A stretch of DNA of 64,000 nt, taken from the NCBI GenBank assembly GCA_036417435.1, contig CM070899.1, positions 70,376,501 to 70,440,500 on the forward strand, written 5' to 3'. Below, piece by piece: positions 1 through 10,940 of the stretch. Positions within the stretch are counted from its first letter, which is position 1, and each line of letters opens with the position of its first letter. The notes under the pieces are model-generated. The model did not search any database and had not been told where the DNA came from. It saw nothing but the letters and a program-made list of their open reading frames with translations. A program made the position numbers and the translations under genes. The DNA is from Inia geoffrensis. Lineage: Eukaryota; Chordata; Mammalia; Artiodactyla; Iniidae.

Positions 1-328
1 GGCTTTTTCTCGTATCACTTTATATTGTCCATCTGAACAGCCTATCTGAATGATCTTCAGTTCTTCCTTGGCTTCAGTTTCCATCACTTGTTAATGAACC
101 CCAAATATTTATTTTTAGCCCATCGTATTTTTTGAACTTCAGATGTGAATATTTAACTGCTTACTGAAAATCTCCCTCATGGTAAAAATTGAACCCATCA
201 ACTCATCATCTTTTCTCCGCAAATTTCCACTCAGGTATTTAAGTCAAAACCTGACTTAAAAAACCTGGTTTTAAGTAAAGAATCTGGCCTAAAACCACAA
301 ATCACATTGGTTGTAGGTTCATTAAAAT
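1..328. other. AT-rich intergenic sequence, nothing recognised
   Basis: No open frame, RNA gene or repeat that I can name. It precedes the first SINE. Confidence 0.5.
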
Positions 329-340
329 AGGACCCTGTCA

Positions 341-531
341 GAGCTTCCCTGGTGGCGCAGTGGTTGAGAGTCCGCCTGCCGATACAGGGGACACCGGTTC
401 ATGCCCCAGGTCCGGGAAGATCCCACATGCTGCGGAGCGGCTAGGCCCGTGAGCCATGGCTGCTGAGCCTGCGCGTCTGGAGCCTGTGCTCTGCAACGGG
501 AGAGGCCACAACAGTGTAAAAAAAAAAAAAA
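341..531 (+). mobile_element. CHR-2-type tRNA-derived SINE
   Basis: Starts GCTTCCCTGGTGGCGCAGT, with an A-box-like GGTGGCGCAGTGG and B-box-like GGTTCATGCC, the two internal RNA polymerase III promoter motifs inherited from a tRNA. It ends in a 15-nt A tail. The tract before the tail is cut short: the usual AGAGGCCCGCGTACC segment after ACAACAGTG is missing. Flanked by the perfect 11-bp TSD AGGACCCTGTC (329-339 and 532-542). Confidence 0.95.
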
Positions 532-542
532 AGGACCCTGTC

Positions 543-1850
543 TAAAATGGTAATTGAAAAGTTTGAGGCCTTCATAACCAAACTTATATACTATGGTATT
601 GACACTTTTAGGTGCATGAAACAACAATGCATATAAATAGTGAAGAAAGCATTATAACGTATTTGCTATTTGGGATATGCTAAGAAGACCGTAATAGTTT
701 GGTAAGTCTTGGGATTTAGACCTTTTCTAGTTTGATTTTGTTTTCCTGCTCAAACCTATTGAAGCTTGTGACCATATACCTTAATCCAAATTTAATCTGA
801 AGAATGTCAAACAGGCATATACACTTCATTTGTCTACATATTTCCTAACGCTTTGGTACCTTTAGCAGAAATAAAGCCCATTGCTTTTCCCAGTTGGCAC
901 ACAACATCTTTCCTCTCCTCTCCGTAACCTTGTCAAGAGCAGCCATTATTCTACACTAGCCGTGTGTCCAGTTCCACATAAGTACTCAAAACCTTAATAT
1001 TTCAAATCAACTTTAATCAGATATTTGTACTTAATTATTTCCTGTCTCCTAGTGTCTTTTTTTCTGTATCATTTTTATTTGTATTTTAATACCACTTTTG
1101 GTAATTTGTGGTGCTCTTATCTTTAATCCCTGGAAATAATTTTAGCAAAAATTTCAGTGACTTAAATTTGGGAAACACTCTATCTTTCTGTTGAAGATTT
1201 ACCATATATGCTAACATGCTTAAACTCCGAAAAGTAAAGGCTTGCAGGAAAATTATATCAATACTTGTTTAGTTTGTTTACTCCAGGGGTTGCCATAGAA
1301 CTTAAAAAGTGTACAACATTTGTCATGCTATTTATTCTTTAGTTGAAGAGACTTTAGAACTTAAAAATTGATACTTTAGTTAACTTCATGAATGCCTTTG
1401 CTACTGCATGGACTAAGTGGGAGAGGAAATCTTTCATACATATACTTTCCACTTGGTTAGACTACATGAGAGGCTTTTTTCTCTTTCTTAAATTGCTTCC
1501 TTAGTTGTTCACTTTCACCTCAGATGATTTGCAAAATTCCTTGACAATCAGTCTTAGGTGGGTTTACTTTCTGAAGGTGAGATTCTTCCCCTCTACTGTC
1601 CCCATTCTTAAAGTGCTAAATCCGTGTGTCCTATTTCTTTTGACTCTTTGCCTTCTTCCTTTCCTTTCTTACATTGCAGTCTTTGTCTTGCCAATGCTCC
1701 TTCAGCATTATAGTATATTAATATTTTTGTGTTCCCACAATGATTTCATAAAAAATTTATCCATTAGAGGATAGCTGTTTACCTCAGAATGCTTCATTTG
1801 ACAAATTATTTTGCATAGGTTTCCTTTAACCTGAAATCTTCTCTGCACCT
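543..1850. other. AT-rich intergenic sequence, nothing recognised
   Basis: About 1.3 kb without a recognisable gene or repeat. The short open frames lack any family resemblance. Confidence 0.45.
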
Positions 1851-2580
1851 CAGATGGGCTCTAAATATCCTTGACTTTTCAGAAACGTTTCAGTTGCATA
1901 AAAAGAATGCTGCCTATCATGGTTGTAGAATGGATCTGCTGGCCATGGAGGACCAATGCATTGCAAGGGATTGGATCTTGTGTACACTCTCTTTCCCCTC
2001 TTGCTACAAGTAAACACTGTACTACTTGAGTCTGGTGTGCAACTTTGAATATTGCACAAGTCTCTTCCCTAGGTGTCACTTATATGCCTTTTAAGCTTAG
2101 CTGCACTCATGTTATTTTCTATCCTGTGGCATAGACTGACCACCCAGTGAATAAAATAAAGCTTCTCCTTCCCAAACCTCACAAGAATTGTGCCACGATT
2201 TGGAGGTGAGAAGAGGATTACAAGCCACTAATCATTCATCAATACTGATTACCACTGAGAATGGCTACTTCAAGTCTACAAGTCTTTATTGCTACTTCTG
2301 TAGCATTCATAGGCCACAGAACATTGGCCAACCCATCAATCAACTCAGATTAGCTGATGTGCCTTTGGTCCAACTTCCTAGTTTGGACCACATCACCGTT
2401 CCTCTCTTATGTCTCATGGTCTTCCTCTCAGGAATTCTTCCAGGAATCAGGGGTGCATTTCCTCATTGTTCTGGATCCTCAGACCTCTCTAATTTCATGT
2501 TTAGAGGGATCTCCACTCCACACCCTCTCTTGCAATGTTTGATAATGATTACCATTAAAACTAGAATCTGAATCATTACC
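1850..2580. other. Unclassified sequence with an AATAAA-type signal
   Basis: Contains the poly-A-signal-like run AATAAAATAAAGCTTCTCC at about 2150-2168, which resembles the end of a retroviral-type LTR. A 127-codon open frame (2188-2571, plus) follows it. No retroviral motif or paired LTR is visible, so I leave it unclassified. Confidence 0.25.
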
Positions 2581-4011
2581 AACAAAGATATTATTTACAT
2601 TTCCTTGAACCAGAAGGCATACTCTTTAAAACATTCCACGAGGAAAGGGATGGGATACCATCTGTCTAGGATGGCAGAGAAAGGGGAAAGTAACAAAACA
2701 GTTAAATGTCCATATTAAGATTATTTGAACATTCATATTCTGCCAAATTTGTATTTAAGTGTGCATGTTATTTTCAATAGAGTGATACAAATAGATCTTA
2801 AGAAATAGCAAAAAATAAAAATAAAAAAGAAATCCACGTTTTTTTCAAATTGGAGTCAAGGAGATATGGAAATTCTTCCCATTTTAAGTGCTCTTTAATT
2901 AATGGCATTTCTGTGGTTGAATTTATATCAACAAAGAGAATTGGAGATTAAGGCAATTAATCAGCAAATTCAGCTTAAAAATAGCAATTGAAAAATAAGT
3001 GAAATTTCCTACAGAATTCTAGGGTTTGATATCTTTACAGATAAGATTCATTAGGTGGATGCATAACTCTCTTCTTTACTCTCATGAAAGATTGTTCTCT
3101 GATTGTCACTGTGTATAAAGTAAAATAAAGATAGATTATACAAATATTCTGATTGATTAAAAGATTAAAATTGTGAGTCTTCCTAGAAATATGTCAGGAT
3201 TCAAGAATATCTTATTGCAGTTTTCTTCCTACTGTAAATAAAGGATCAACCAACATCTTCTAATAACTCACAACTGCCTCTTTTCTTGTTAGAACATGTC
3301 ATCCAGTACTTTTTGATTACATGTTCTCAGGTAATAGCTGGGACAGATTGACCAAAGGAGAGCAATTTCTTTAATCAGGATAACATAATGATTCCATCAC
3401 AAACTTTAGATAAGACTATGGGTATTACCATTTTGTTGTTGTTGTTGTCTACTAATAATGCTGTATCTTTAGTGGAATTGAAGACAGCTTTCTGTAGACC
3501 TCAATGCAACTTTGTAAAAGACCATAACAATGCCTTTAGAATAAAATCGATTTGCTGTTCCTGAGAGAAGCAAGTTTTCTAGTAATCTGGCCATAATTTG
3601 AGGACAGGACTCCTAAGCAATGGGATGTGGTAAACAAAAATCTGAATTTTCTGCCTGGCTAAAGCCAATGACCTTGAGCTTCTCCATGATCTTGAGTTGT
3701 TTTGTGGACATTGTTTTCCTTACCTATGAAAAGAAGAGTTTGTCCAACATGTTCTAAGGTTCTTTCAGTTCTAAAATTTTTTGGCTAATTTACCTGGAAC
3801 CCAAGAGGTTCCCTGAATCTGGCTGGGGTGCAATAAATATTTAACGATTATAAAAAATATTTAACTTCCAAATGGGGAGAACAAACATATGGAAATATTG
3901 TGGTATCTCAACCTTTGTGATTTTGGGAGCAGAATCAATGTGATTAAAATTACAAACCCAATGAATTCCCTGTTTACTTCAGTCAAAAAGAAATAGTTGT
4001 TGTCTAAAAGC
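2580..4011. other. AT-rich intergenic sequence, nothing recognised
   Basis: No gene or nameable repeat seen. Short A-rich tracts near 2805-2830 and a (GTT)n run near 3432-3446. Confidence 0.45.
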
Positions 4012-4021
4012 ATCTGAACTA

Positions 4022-5072
4022 CTCCTAGAGTAATGGAAATAAAAACAAAAAGAGACAAATGGGACCTAAAGAAACTTTAAAGCTTTTGCAAAGCAAAGGA
4101 AACTACAAACAAGACAAAAAGACAGCCCCCAGAATGGGAAAAAAATATTTGCAAACGAATCAACGGACAAAGGATTAATCTCCAAAATATATAAACAGCT
4201 CATCAGCTCAATATTAAAAAATCAAACAACCCAATCCAAAAATGGGCAGAAGACCTAAACAGACATTTCTCCAAAGAAGACATACATATGGTCAAGAAGC
4301 ACATGAAAAACTGCTCAACATCACTAATTATTAAAGAAATGAAAATCAAAACTACAGTGAGGTATCACCTCACACAAGTTAGAATGGGCATCATCAGAAA
4401 AATCTACAAACAACAAATGTTGGAGAGGGTGTGGAGAAAAGGGAACCCTCTTGCACTGTTGGTGGGAATGTAAATTGATACAGCCACTATGGAGAACAGT
4501 ATGGAGGTTCCTTAAAAAACTAAAAATAGAATTACCATGTGATCCAGCAATCCCACTACTGGGCATATACCCAGAGAAAACCATAATTCAAAAAGACACA
4601 TGCATCCCAATGTTCATTGCAGCACTATTTACAATAGCCAGGTCATGGAATCAACCTAAATGCTCATCGACAGACAAATGGTTAAAGAAGATGTGGTACA
4701 TATATACAATGGAATATTACTCAGCCATAAAAAGGAATGAAATTGGGTCATTTGTAGAGATGTGGATGGATCTAGAGACTGTCATGCAGAGTGAAGTAAG
4801 TCAGAAGGAGAAAAACAAATATCGTATATTAACGCATATATGTGGAACCTAGAAAAATGGTACAGATGAAACTGCAGGGCAGAAATAGAGACACAGATGT
4901 AGGGAACAAACATGGAGGCCAAGGGGGGGAAGGTGGCAGGGGAGGTGGTTTTGGTGGAATGAATTGGGAGATTGGGGTCGACATAGAGACTCTAATATGT
5001 ATAAAATAGATAACTAGTTAGAACCTGCTGTATAAGAAACTAAAATAAAATTCAAAAAAAAATTAAAAAAAA
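4022..5072 (+). mobile_element. 5'-truncated L1: ORF2 C-terminus and 3' UTR
   Basis: Plus-strand 3' kilobase of an L1. It encodes the C-terminal part of ORF2 (endonuclease/reverse transcriptase), including the cysteine-rich HCWWECKL segment, followed by a 3' UTR and an A-rich end. A shared 10-bp ATCTGAACTA at 4012-4021 and 5073-5082 is the probable TSD, which would place the 5' truncation point at 4022. The ORF2 frame shifts between about 4288-4470 and 4451-4852, so it is inactive. Confidence 0.9.
4451..4852 (+). pseudogene. L1 ORF2p C-terminal fragment
   Basis: A 133-codon open frame that starts at the HCWWECKL cysteine region and runs through [30 protein letters not shown] and MWYIYTMEYYSAIKRNE to a natural ORF2 stop (TAG, 4850-4852). 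This is the RNA-binding C-terminal end of the L1 replicase. The reverse-transcriptase and endonuclease domains are absent because the element is 5'-truncated. The upstream reading ([13 protein letters not shown] at 4288) is in another frame. Confidence 0.9.
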
Positions 5073-5124
5073 ATCTGAACTAAGTGCAAGCAAAATACCC
5101 CATATACTAGTTGGAAATATATAT

Positions 5125-5131
5125 TTGTGTT

Positions 5132-5162
<31 letters not shown>

Positions 5163-5354
5163 GCGGTACGCGGGCCTCTCACTATTGTGGCCTCTCCCGT
5201 TGCAGAGCACAGGCTCCGGACGCACAGGCTTAGTGACCATGGCTCACGGGCCCAGCCGCTACATGGCATGTGGGATCCTTCCGCACCGGGGCACCAACCC
5301 GTGTCCCCTGCATCGGCAGGCAGACTCTCAACCACTGTGCCACCAGGGAAGCCC
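5125..5354 (-). mobile_element. CHR-2-type SINE, minus strand
   Basis: Reverse complement of the CHR-2 consensus. The tail is an A/CAAAA-type tract (TTTTG repeats on plus, 5129-5162) and the head ends ACCAGGGAAGCCC at 5354. The near-perfect TSD TGGAAATATATAT (5112-5124) matches TGGAGATATATAT (5355-5367). Confidence 0.94.
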
Positions 5355-5639
5355 TGGAGATATATATTGATAGTCAACATTATTATTTCTATCTTTGATA
5401 AAATGCTGAATTAGTGGTTTGAATGTATTAAAAGTAACGAATGTATTTGAAAGGAAGTTTTTTAGCTAGTTGAGTTTATACTTTGTGACTATAACCAGTG
5501 TGTTTAGTATTTTAAAAATATATATCAGGAGGGAAAGGGATCAATTACAACTATTTACAAAGTAATTCTTTCTGAGAATGACCTTAAGACTAGCAGAAAA
5601 GATTTTCCACAATAAAGATATAAAGAAAGAACTACAACC

Positions 5640-6720
5640 AGATGGGTAAGGAGGGTGGAGATGTGGTCTAGTCAGGACCCACACTCCCAGGAAGGTGACC
5701 CCAAGCAGGAAGGATATCTCAATCATGGAGGTCCTCCTGGAGGAATGAGGAGGTCTTCCTCAAACCCCACATTGAGCTCAGAGGCAACAGTTTGAAAGGG
5801 GTCTGGGTCAGACCCACTTGCTGACTTGGAGAGCCTCGTGGAGAGGGACGAGACAGCTGGGCCTACCCCTGGGGACTGAGATGCTGGTGGCAGCCATTTT
5901 TGTAATCTCATTCTACCTTGCTGACGATGACACTGGTGGGCACCATTTTGGAATCCTCCCTCTAACCTATTAGCACTGGGGGTCTGCCACACTCACTAGC
6001 ATACCTGTAGCAATCACATGCCACTAGGCCTTGCAGCCAGCAATGCTGGAGTGCCTATCCTGTCCACCCGCATGCCTGCAGCAACCACACAAGGCAAGGG
6101 CTTGCAGACAGTCAGTTCAGTGCACCCACAGCAGTCAGCCTTGGCAAAACAGAAGGGAGTATGTAGCCCTTAAAAGAGACAGCCCTGGCACATCTCTCTC
6201 TGGTGGCCAGAGGGGAAGCTGCTGCTGAAGTTCATAGAACATCTCCTACATAAGGCCACTTCTCAAAGATTGGGAGACATAGTGCATAATACATACATAA
6301 CACATAGACCTAAACAAAGAATTAGGCAAAATGAGGAGAAAGATAAATACATTTCAACAAAAAAACAAGACAATACCTCAGAAAAAGAACTAAATGAAAT
6401 GGAGATAAGCAATCTATCTGATAATGAGTTCAAAGCAATGATCATAAAGATGCATACCAAACTCAGGAGAATAATGGAAGGACACAGTGAGAACTTTAAT
6501 AAAGAGTGAATTAGAGCCAAAGAATACAACAACGTAAACACACCAGAGAAAATACACCAGAAAAATACGCCAGAGAGAATCAACAGTAGATTAAATGATA
6601 CAGAAGAATGGATCAGTGATCTGGAACACAGAGTAGTGGAAATCACCCAACTGGAACAATAAAAAGAAAAAAAATTTAAATGAGGATAGTTTAAGGGACC
6701 TCTGGGACAACATCAGCAAG
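5640..6720 (+). mobile_element. Ancient L1, 5' UTR and start of ORF1, lacking its 3' part
   Basis: Plus-strand L1M-type sequence. A GC-richer 5' UTR (about 5640-6260) is followed by the start of ORF1 (6270-6509) and degraded ORF1 sequence, ending abruptly after a GGGACCTCTGGGACAACATCA segment near 6710. ORF2 and the 3' UTR are missing. L1 insertions normally lose their 5' end, so this piece must have been cut by a later deletion or rearrangement. Confidence 0.75.
6270..6509 (+). pseudogene. L1 ORF1p N-terminal fragment (ancient L1)
   Basis: A 79-codon frame with ORF1-type sequence (YISTKKQDNTSEKELNEMEI, then ISNLSDNEFKAMIIKMHTKL). This is the region leading into the coiled coil of the L1 RNA-binding protein. 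It stops at a TGA (6507-6509) inside the gene, and the rest of ORF1 continues only as broken frames. Confidence 0.75.
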
Positions 6721-6861
6721 TCTATCTGATAGAATCATATATCATTATGTATTTGTATGACCATTAAAAGCTAAAATAGAAAAAAAAGAAGTATATTTTT
6801 AATTGACATTTCTTACACATATAGAGTGAATTGACAATTCTTATGGGTATAAAGTTACTAA

Positions 6862-7075
6862 TAATAGTTTACATTTCTGGAGTACCTGCACTGTTCTAAA
6901 TACTAACCTTTATTTATCCTGTAATCCTTGTAACTACCCTATGAGAAATTTGTATTATTATCATCCTACCCATCTTGCAGGTGAGGAAATTGAAGACCAG
7001 AGAAATTTATTAATTTGCCCAAAGGTACGCAGTCAGTAAGTGGTAAAGCAAAGCTCTTAACCAACTGTAATATTG
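6862..7075 (+). repeat. MIR SINE relic
   Basis: Ancient tRNA-derived SINE. Recognisable parts are the ACTGTTCTAAATACTAACC region, CCTATGAGAAATTTGTATTATTATC, the CAGGTGAGGAAATTGAAG segment and a TTTGCCCAAAGGTACGCAGT end. Strongly diverged. Confidence 0.75.
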
Positions 7076-7760
7076 GCATCCTTTGATGATTTCTGAAAAC
7101 ACAACTAAATTATGTAAAATGTAGTGATACATCCTTGTTTATTTATAAATTTACTAACAAAAATGGACCTTTTCATGTGTTCAAACAAAATTTTCTCCTT
7201 CATTAACATCTGCAATTGTAATTTCTATTTCTTTACACTTTGTAAGATAAAAAGCTGTAGTATCAACTTTTTCTTTTTCTAATCTGAGATTGCAATTCAG
7301 TTATATGATTTCCTATCATGTGTGCTAGAATATATCAATACCTTTTATCTTTTGCTTTGAATATGAGGGAGCTAATTTCTGATGAATTTCTCTGAGCTGA
7401 GAAGTACTATGCTCTGTATGAAGTCATAAGTAGCCCATATATGTCTCTTTTCATTCTTTCAGGAGGTCTTATTTAGTTTTGTTAGCATTATCTCAGCCCA
7501 GAATGTATTGCATTTAGAAATCATTGAATCATCTGTTTTACTCAAGCAGCTGACATTCAATCGCACATTAATATTACTTCACTTCTTATTCAGAGGTTTA
7601 AAACCCTCTTTCATTATCTTTCAAAACCTTAAAAGGGATTGACAATTATGATGATGTGTCTTGTGATACAAAGAGTAATAAATTGTAAATAAGCCATGAA
7701 TAGGAATGATATAAAAGAAAGAAGCCTGAGAAAAAAACCCAGTCAAATGGTATACAATAA
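7076..7760. other. AT-rich intergenic sequence, nothing recognised
   Basis: No gene or repeat that I can name. Confidence 0.45.
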
Positions 7761-7769
7761 TTTCTTCTT

Positions 7770-7970
7770 GGGCTTCCCTGGTGGCGCAGTCCGAGAGTCC
7801 GCCTGCCAATGCAGGCGACGCGGGTTCGTGCCCCGGTCTGGGAAGATCCCACATGCCGCGGAGCGGCTGGGCCCGTGAGCCATGGCCGCTGAGCCTGTGC
7901 GTCCAGAGCCTGTGCTTGGCAACGGGAGAGGCCACAACAGTGAGAGGCCCGCATACCGAAAAAAAAAAAA
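7770..7970 (+). mobile_element. CHR-2-type SINE
   Basis: Complete head GGCTTCCCTGGTGGCGCAGT, B-box-like GGTTCGTGCC, and a 3' end GAGAGGCCCGCATACCG plus A tail. A 9-bp repeat TTTCTTCTT at 7761-7769 and 7974-7982 is the probable TSD. Confidence 0.94.
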
Positions 7971-7982
7971 TTTTTTCTTCTT

Positions 7983-8786
7983 TCAGTCAAGGAAATAAAT
8001 GATTGTTGCAATAGAATCTAACTACCCTAAGACCCTTTAAGGACAATTTCTATTGCAAAGTAAGAACATTTGAAGTTCCATTTGAATAAGGCAGCACTTC
8101 TGACCTGTGAAAGAAGATAAGCTTTCAGGATTCTCCCTGTGGAAAAGACAAGCCTATGAAAAAAAAGGCCTATCAATAGACATATCTTAGCAGGAAAACA
8201 CTTAGTTTCCTAATGCTGGGCAAATAGGTATCTGTCCTTGATTTAATGCCTGTATTTCTATAATCACTGATTCTCAGAGGGTCACACTGATACATGGTTA
8301 GATGAGAAATTATACAGATTTCAGTGAATTCTTATTGAAATCTATACTTTAAAAATGAAAAATTTTGATTTGATCAATCTGAAAGTTCTATCCAAACTTA
8401 CTCAGAATACATATGAAATTATATCATGAAAATTTGATAATTTGGGGCTAAAATTTTGCTTTTCAGAGTTGTAAATAGCTTTTCTGAACTCTAGAAATCA
8501 TATTGCTCAATGTTTTTGTAAGTGATAAAGAAGGTTATTTAGGAAGTAATACATATCAGTTAGAAGGCTTTGTGAAGAAAGTGATTGAAAAATTCACTTA
8601 AGACGGCTTAAAAATAAGAACATTTATTATCTTCCAGGGATGACATCAAAGTGGATTGATTCAGCAGCTCAACCTTGCCATCAAGGGTCCAAATTCTTTT
8701 AGCCTCTTGGCTACCTGCAACACCAGCTTTACATGCCACTGGCTTCCTTTATGATCGTGAGATGGATGCTGTACATTTTTTTGTTG

Positions 8787-8788
<2 letters not shown>
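7983..8788. other. AT-rich intergenic sequence, nothing recognised
   Basis: No gene or nameable repeat. Confidence 0.45.

Positions 8789-8817
<29 letters not shown>
8789..8817 (+). repeat. (GT)n microsatellite
   Basis: About 14 perfect GT dinucleotides, followed by a short (GA)n stretch at about 8819-8831. Confidence 0.98.
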
Positions 8818-8822
<5 letters not shown>

Positions 8823-9214
8823 GAGAGAGAGGCTTTTTGTGAATACTTTAATTAAATTTGGATTATTTAAGAAAGAGAAGAAAAGAAGAAAGGATGTTGG
8901 GTGATCATCAGTGTCCAACACAGGTAAGCAATGTAAGAAAACAGAACCATGTCACTATGTTTTAATGATAATTTTCGTGGATAGCATATTCTAGTATAAT
9001 CTGACTTCATTGGACTAATATTATTGTGTACAATATTGAAATCCATATTGAAAAAATTTTCAAATGTTTCCTATTTATTGGGAACATTTTTTGGAATTCA
9101 GTTATAACCACTTAACACATAAGCTCTAAATTCTTAATTATACAGATGCAAAATGGAATTTTAAAATGTAAAGTAATTTTATAAATTTGTGAGCCTTTAT
9201 TGTATATGGCAGAG

Positions 9215-9640
9215 ATTGTTACTTATTCTCACAAGCTTGAGTTGGACCATGACTGCTTAGAATAAAGACTGCTTTGCAGCCTCCCTTGCAGCTAGGTGGA
9301 GCCATATTATCAAGGTCTTCCACTGGGATGTAAGCAGAAGTGATGTGTGCAAATTCCAGTTTATGCTTTTAAAGGGAAAGTGTAACACTTTATGGGTGGT
9401 AGAAACAACAGGAAAGAAGGAACCTGGACACTTGGTGACTTTAAACAGAAGATCTGATGCATCAGCCTAGATACTTATGTCTACCTTGTACAAGCCATTT
9501 TTAATTTAGGCTGAACCTGCATCCCAATACCATAAACTATCTAGAAGTAAGGTGTGGCTCTCTGAGACTAGAAACTGAATTACAATTCTTCTGGGTACAA
9601 TATAAAATACATTGCTTGGTTTTAAATATTTTTAGGAGGG
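9215..9640 (+). repeat. Old interspersed repeat, probably LTR-derived
   Basis: The stretch GCAGCCTCCCTTGCAGCTAG, then CCACTGGGATGTAAGCAGAAGTG and GGCTGAACCTGCATCCCAATAC, is familiar as a widespread old mammalian repeat, but I cannot fix its family by eye. The ends are unclear. Confidence 0.4.
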
Positions 9641-9782
9641 AGTAGCATCATATGGAGCTCCCAATATTTTTATTTTGATATTGTAGTTCTTTATGAACAC
9701 AGCAGATTTAACTGTTTTGAATGAATTTACTCATTTTAAGCAATTAACATCCAATCACTTTACTTAAGATAATCAAACCATT

Positions 9783-9785
<3 letters not shown>

Positions 9786-9830
<45 letters not shown>
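9786..9830. repeat. (TA)n microsatellite
   Basis: An uninterrupted run of about 22 TA units. Such tracts vary in length between individuals and can form cruciforms. Confidence 0.98.
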
Positions 9831-9831
<1 letters not shown>

Positions 9832-10732
9832 CATACATCTCCACTGTTTACTGTCTCAAAGCGTTTTAACAAGCTATTGTGCTGGCAGAATTAATTAGAT
9901 ATGAAAACTGGTATAATAAAAACAATAAAAGCTATAAGAATGCATTAAAATAGAATACCAAAATAATAGAATCTAAGGTTTTTAAAGTTGTGTTTGACTA
10001 GTCAAATGTTCCTTAATAATTAGATGCATCAGAGTACATTGTTCGTTATAATATTAAAAGGAATGTAATAAAATGAAAATTGAGGCAATAGAGACTTCAG
10101 TAGGCATAATTATTTTATATATAAAATCTTCCCCATAATGAACATAGCTAAAAACATAAAAGACAAATGATAGAGAAATTAGAAGCAATTATCAAAGGAA
10201 TTCTCAGCAGAAATTTCTGATTTAAATTAAAGCCTATGATTAAAAATCGTCTGCCTTTTTGTCCTTCTCCACTCTTCCCACAATCACTACTGCTGCAGCA
10301 CCTTGTAACTTCATTTCTTTTCCTCAAAGACAGTCTATGCTTGATCCATAGCAAGAATGAACATATCAACTTCAGGTCTTTCTGGTTTTTGTTTCTACAT
10401 GCACTAATACTTAACTTTTAAAAGAACAAAGATGGAAATTCTCTTGAACAGAGGCCATGAAAAATGGAATTATTTTTCACCTGCATAACTTTGTTAATTT
10501 TGTAAGTGAAAATTTTGTAAGTGAAACAGGGGATCTTTTCAATTTTTTTTTTTTTTTTTTGAGGTTTGAAATGTAGCACAGTGTGTTTTGGTGGTTTTGA
10601 GCATCCACTCAGGGAATGTTCTAGGTGCTGGAGACACAACAGTAAACAAAATCACTTGTTATTATGTTTACATTCTGGTGATTAAATTAATACTACACCA
10701 TAAAACAAGCATGGGGCAATTCAAGAAAGTTC
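9831..10732. other. AT-rich intergenic sequence with a poly-T run
   Basis: No gene. A poly-T tract at about 10542-10560 has no SINE attached. Confidence 0.45.
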
Positions 10733-10940
10733 TTTTTTTTTTTTTTTTTTTTCGGTACACGGGCCTCTCACTGTTGTGGCCTCTACCGTTGCAGAGCACA
10801 GGCTCCAGACGCGCAGGCTCAGCGGCCATGGCATGGGCCCAGCTGCTCCGCGGCCTGTGGGATCTTCCCGGACCGGGGCACGAACCCGTGTCCCTTGCAT
10901 CGGCAGGCAGACTCTCAACCACTGTGCCACCAGGGAACCC
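10733..10940 (-). mobile_element. CHR-2-type SINE, minus strand
   Basis: Poly-T (20 nt, the minus-strand A tail), then CGGTACACGGGCCTCTCACT and the full body, ending CCACCAGGGAACCCC at about 10941. A short deletion replaces the usual GGCTCACGGGCCCAGCCG tract with GGCATGGGCCCAGCTG. The TSD is not clear (perhaps CAATT). Confidence 0.94.

Noticed and set aside
341..531. tRNA-like promoter boxes in SINEs (here and in every CHR copy) as possible tRNA genes
   Set aside because: The A- and B-box motifs are inside SINE heads. No cloverleaf with a proper anticodon arm and acceptor stem is present.
2025..2180. Possible retroviral LTR end with AATAAA
   Set aside because: No partner LTR, primer-binding site, TG/CA ends or TSD could be found; kept only as unclassified sequence.
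2188..2571. 127-codon plus-strand open frame
   Set aside because: No family resemblance, no supporting splice or promoter signals, and ordinary composition. An ORF of this length is expected by chance in 64 kb.
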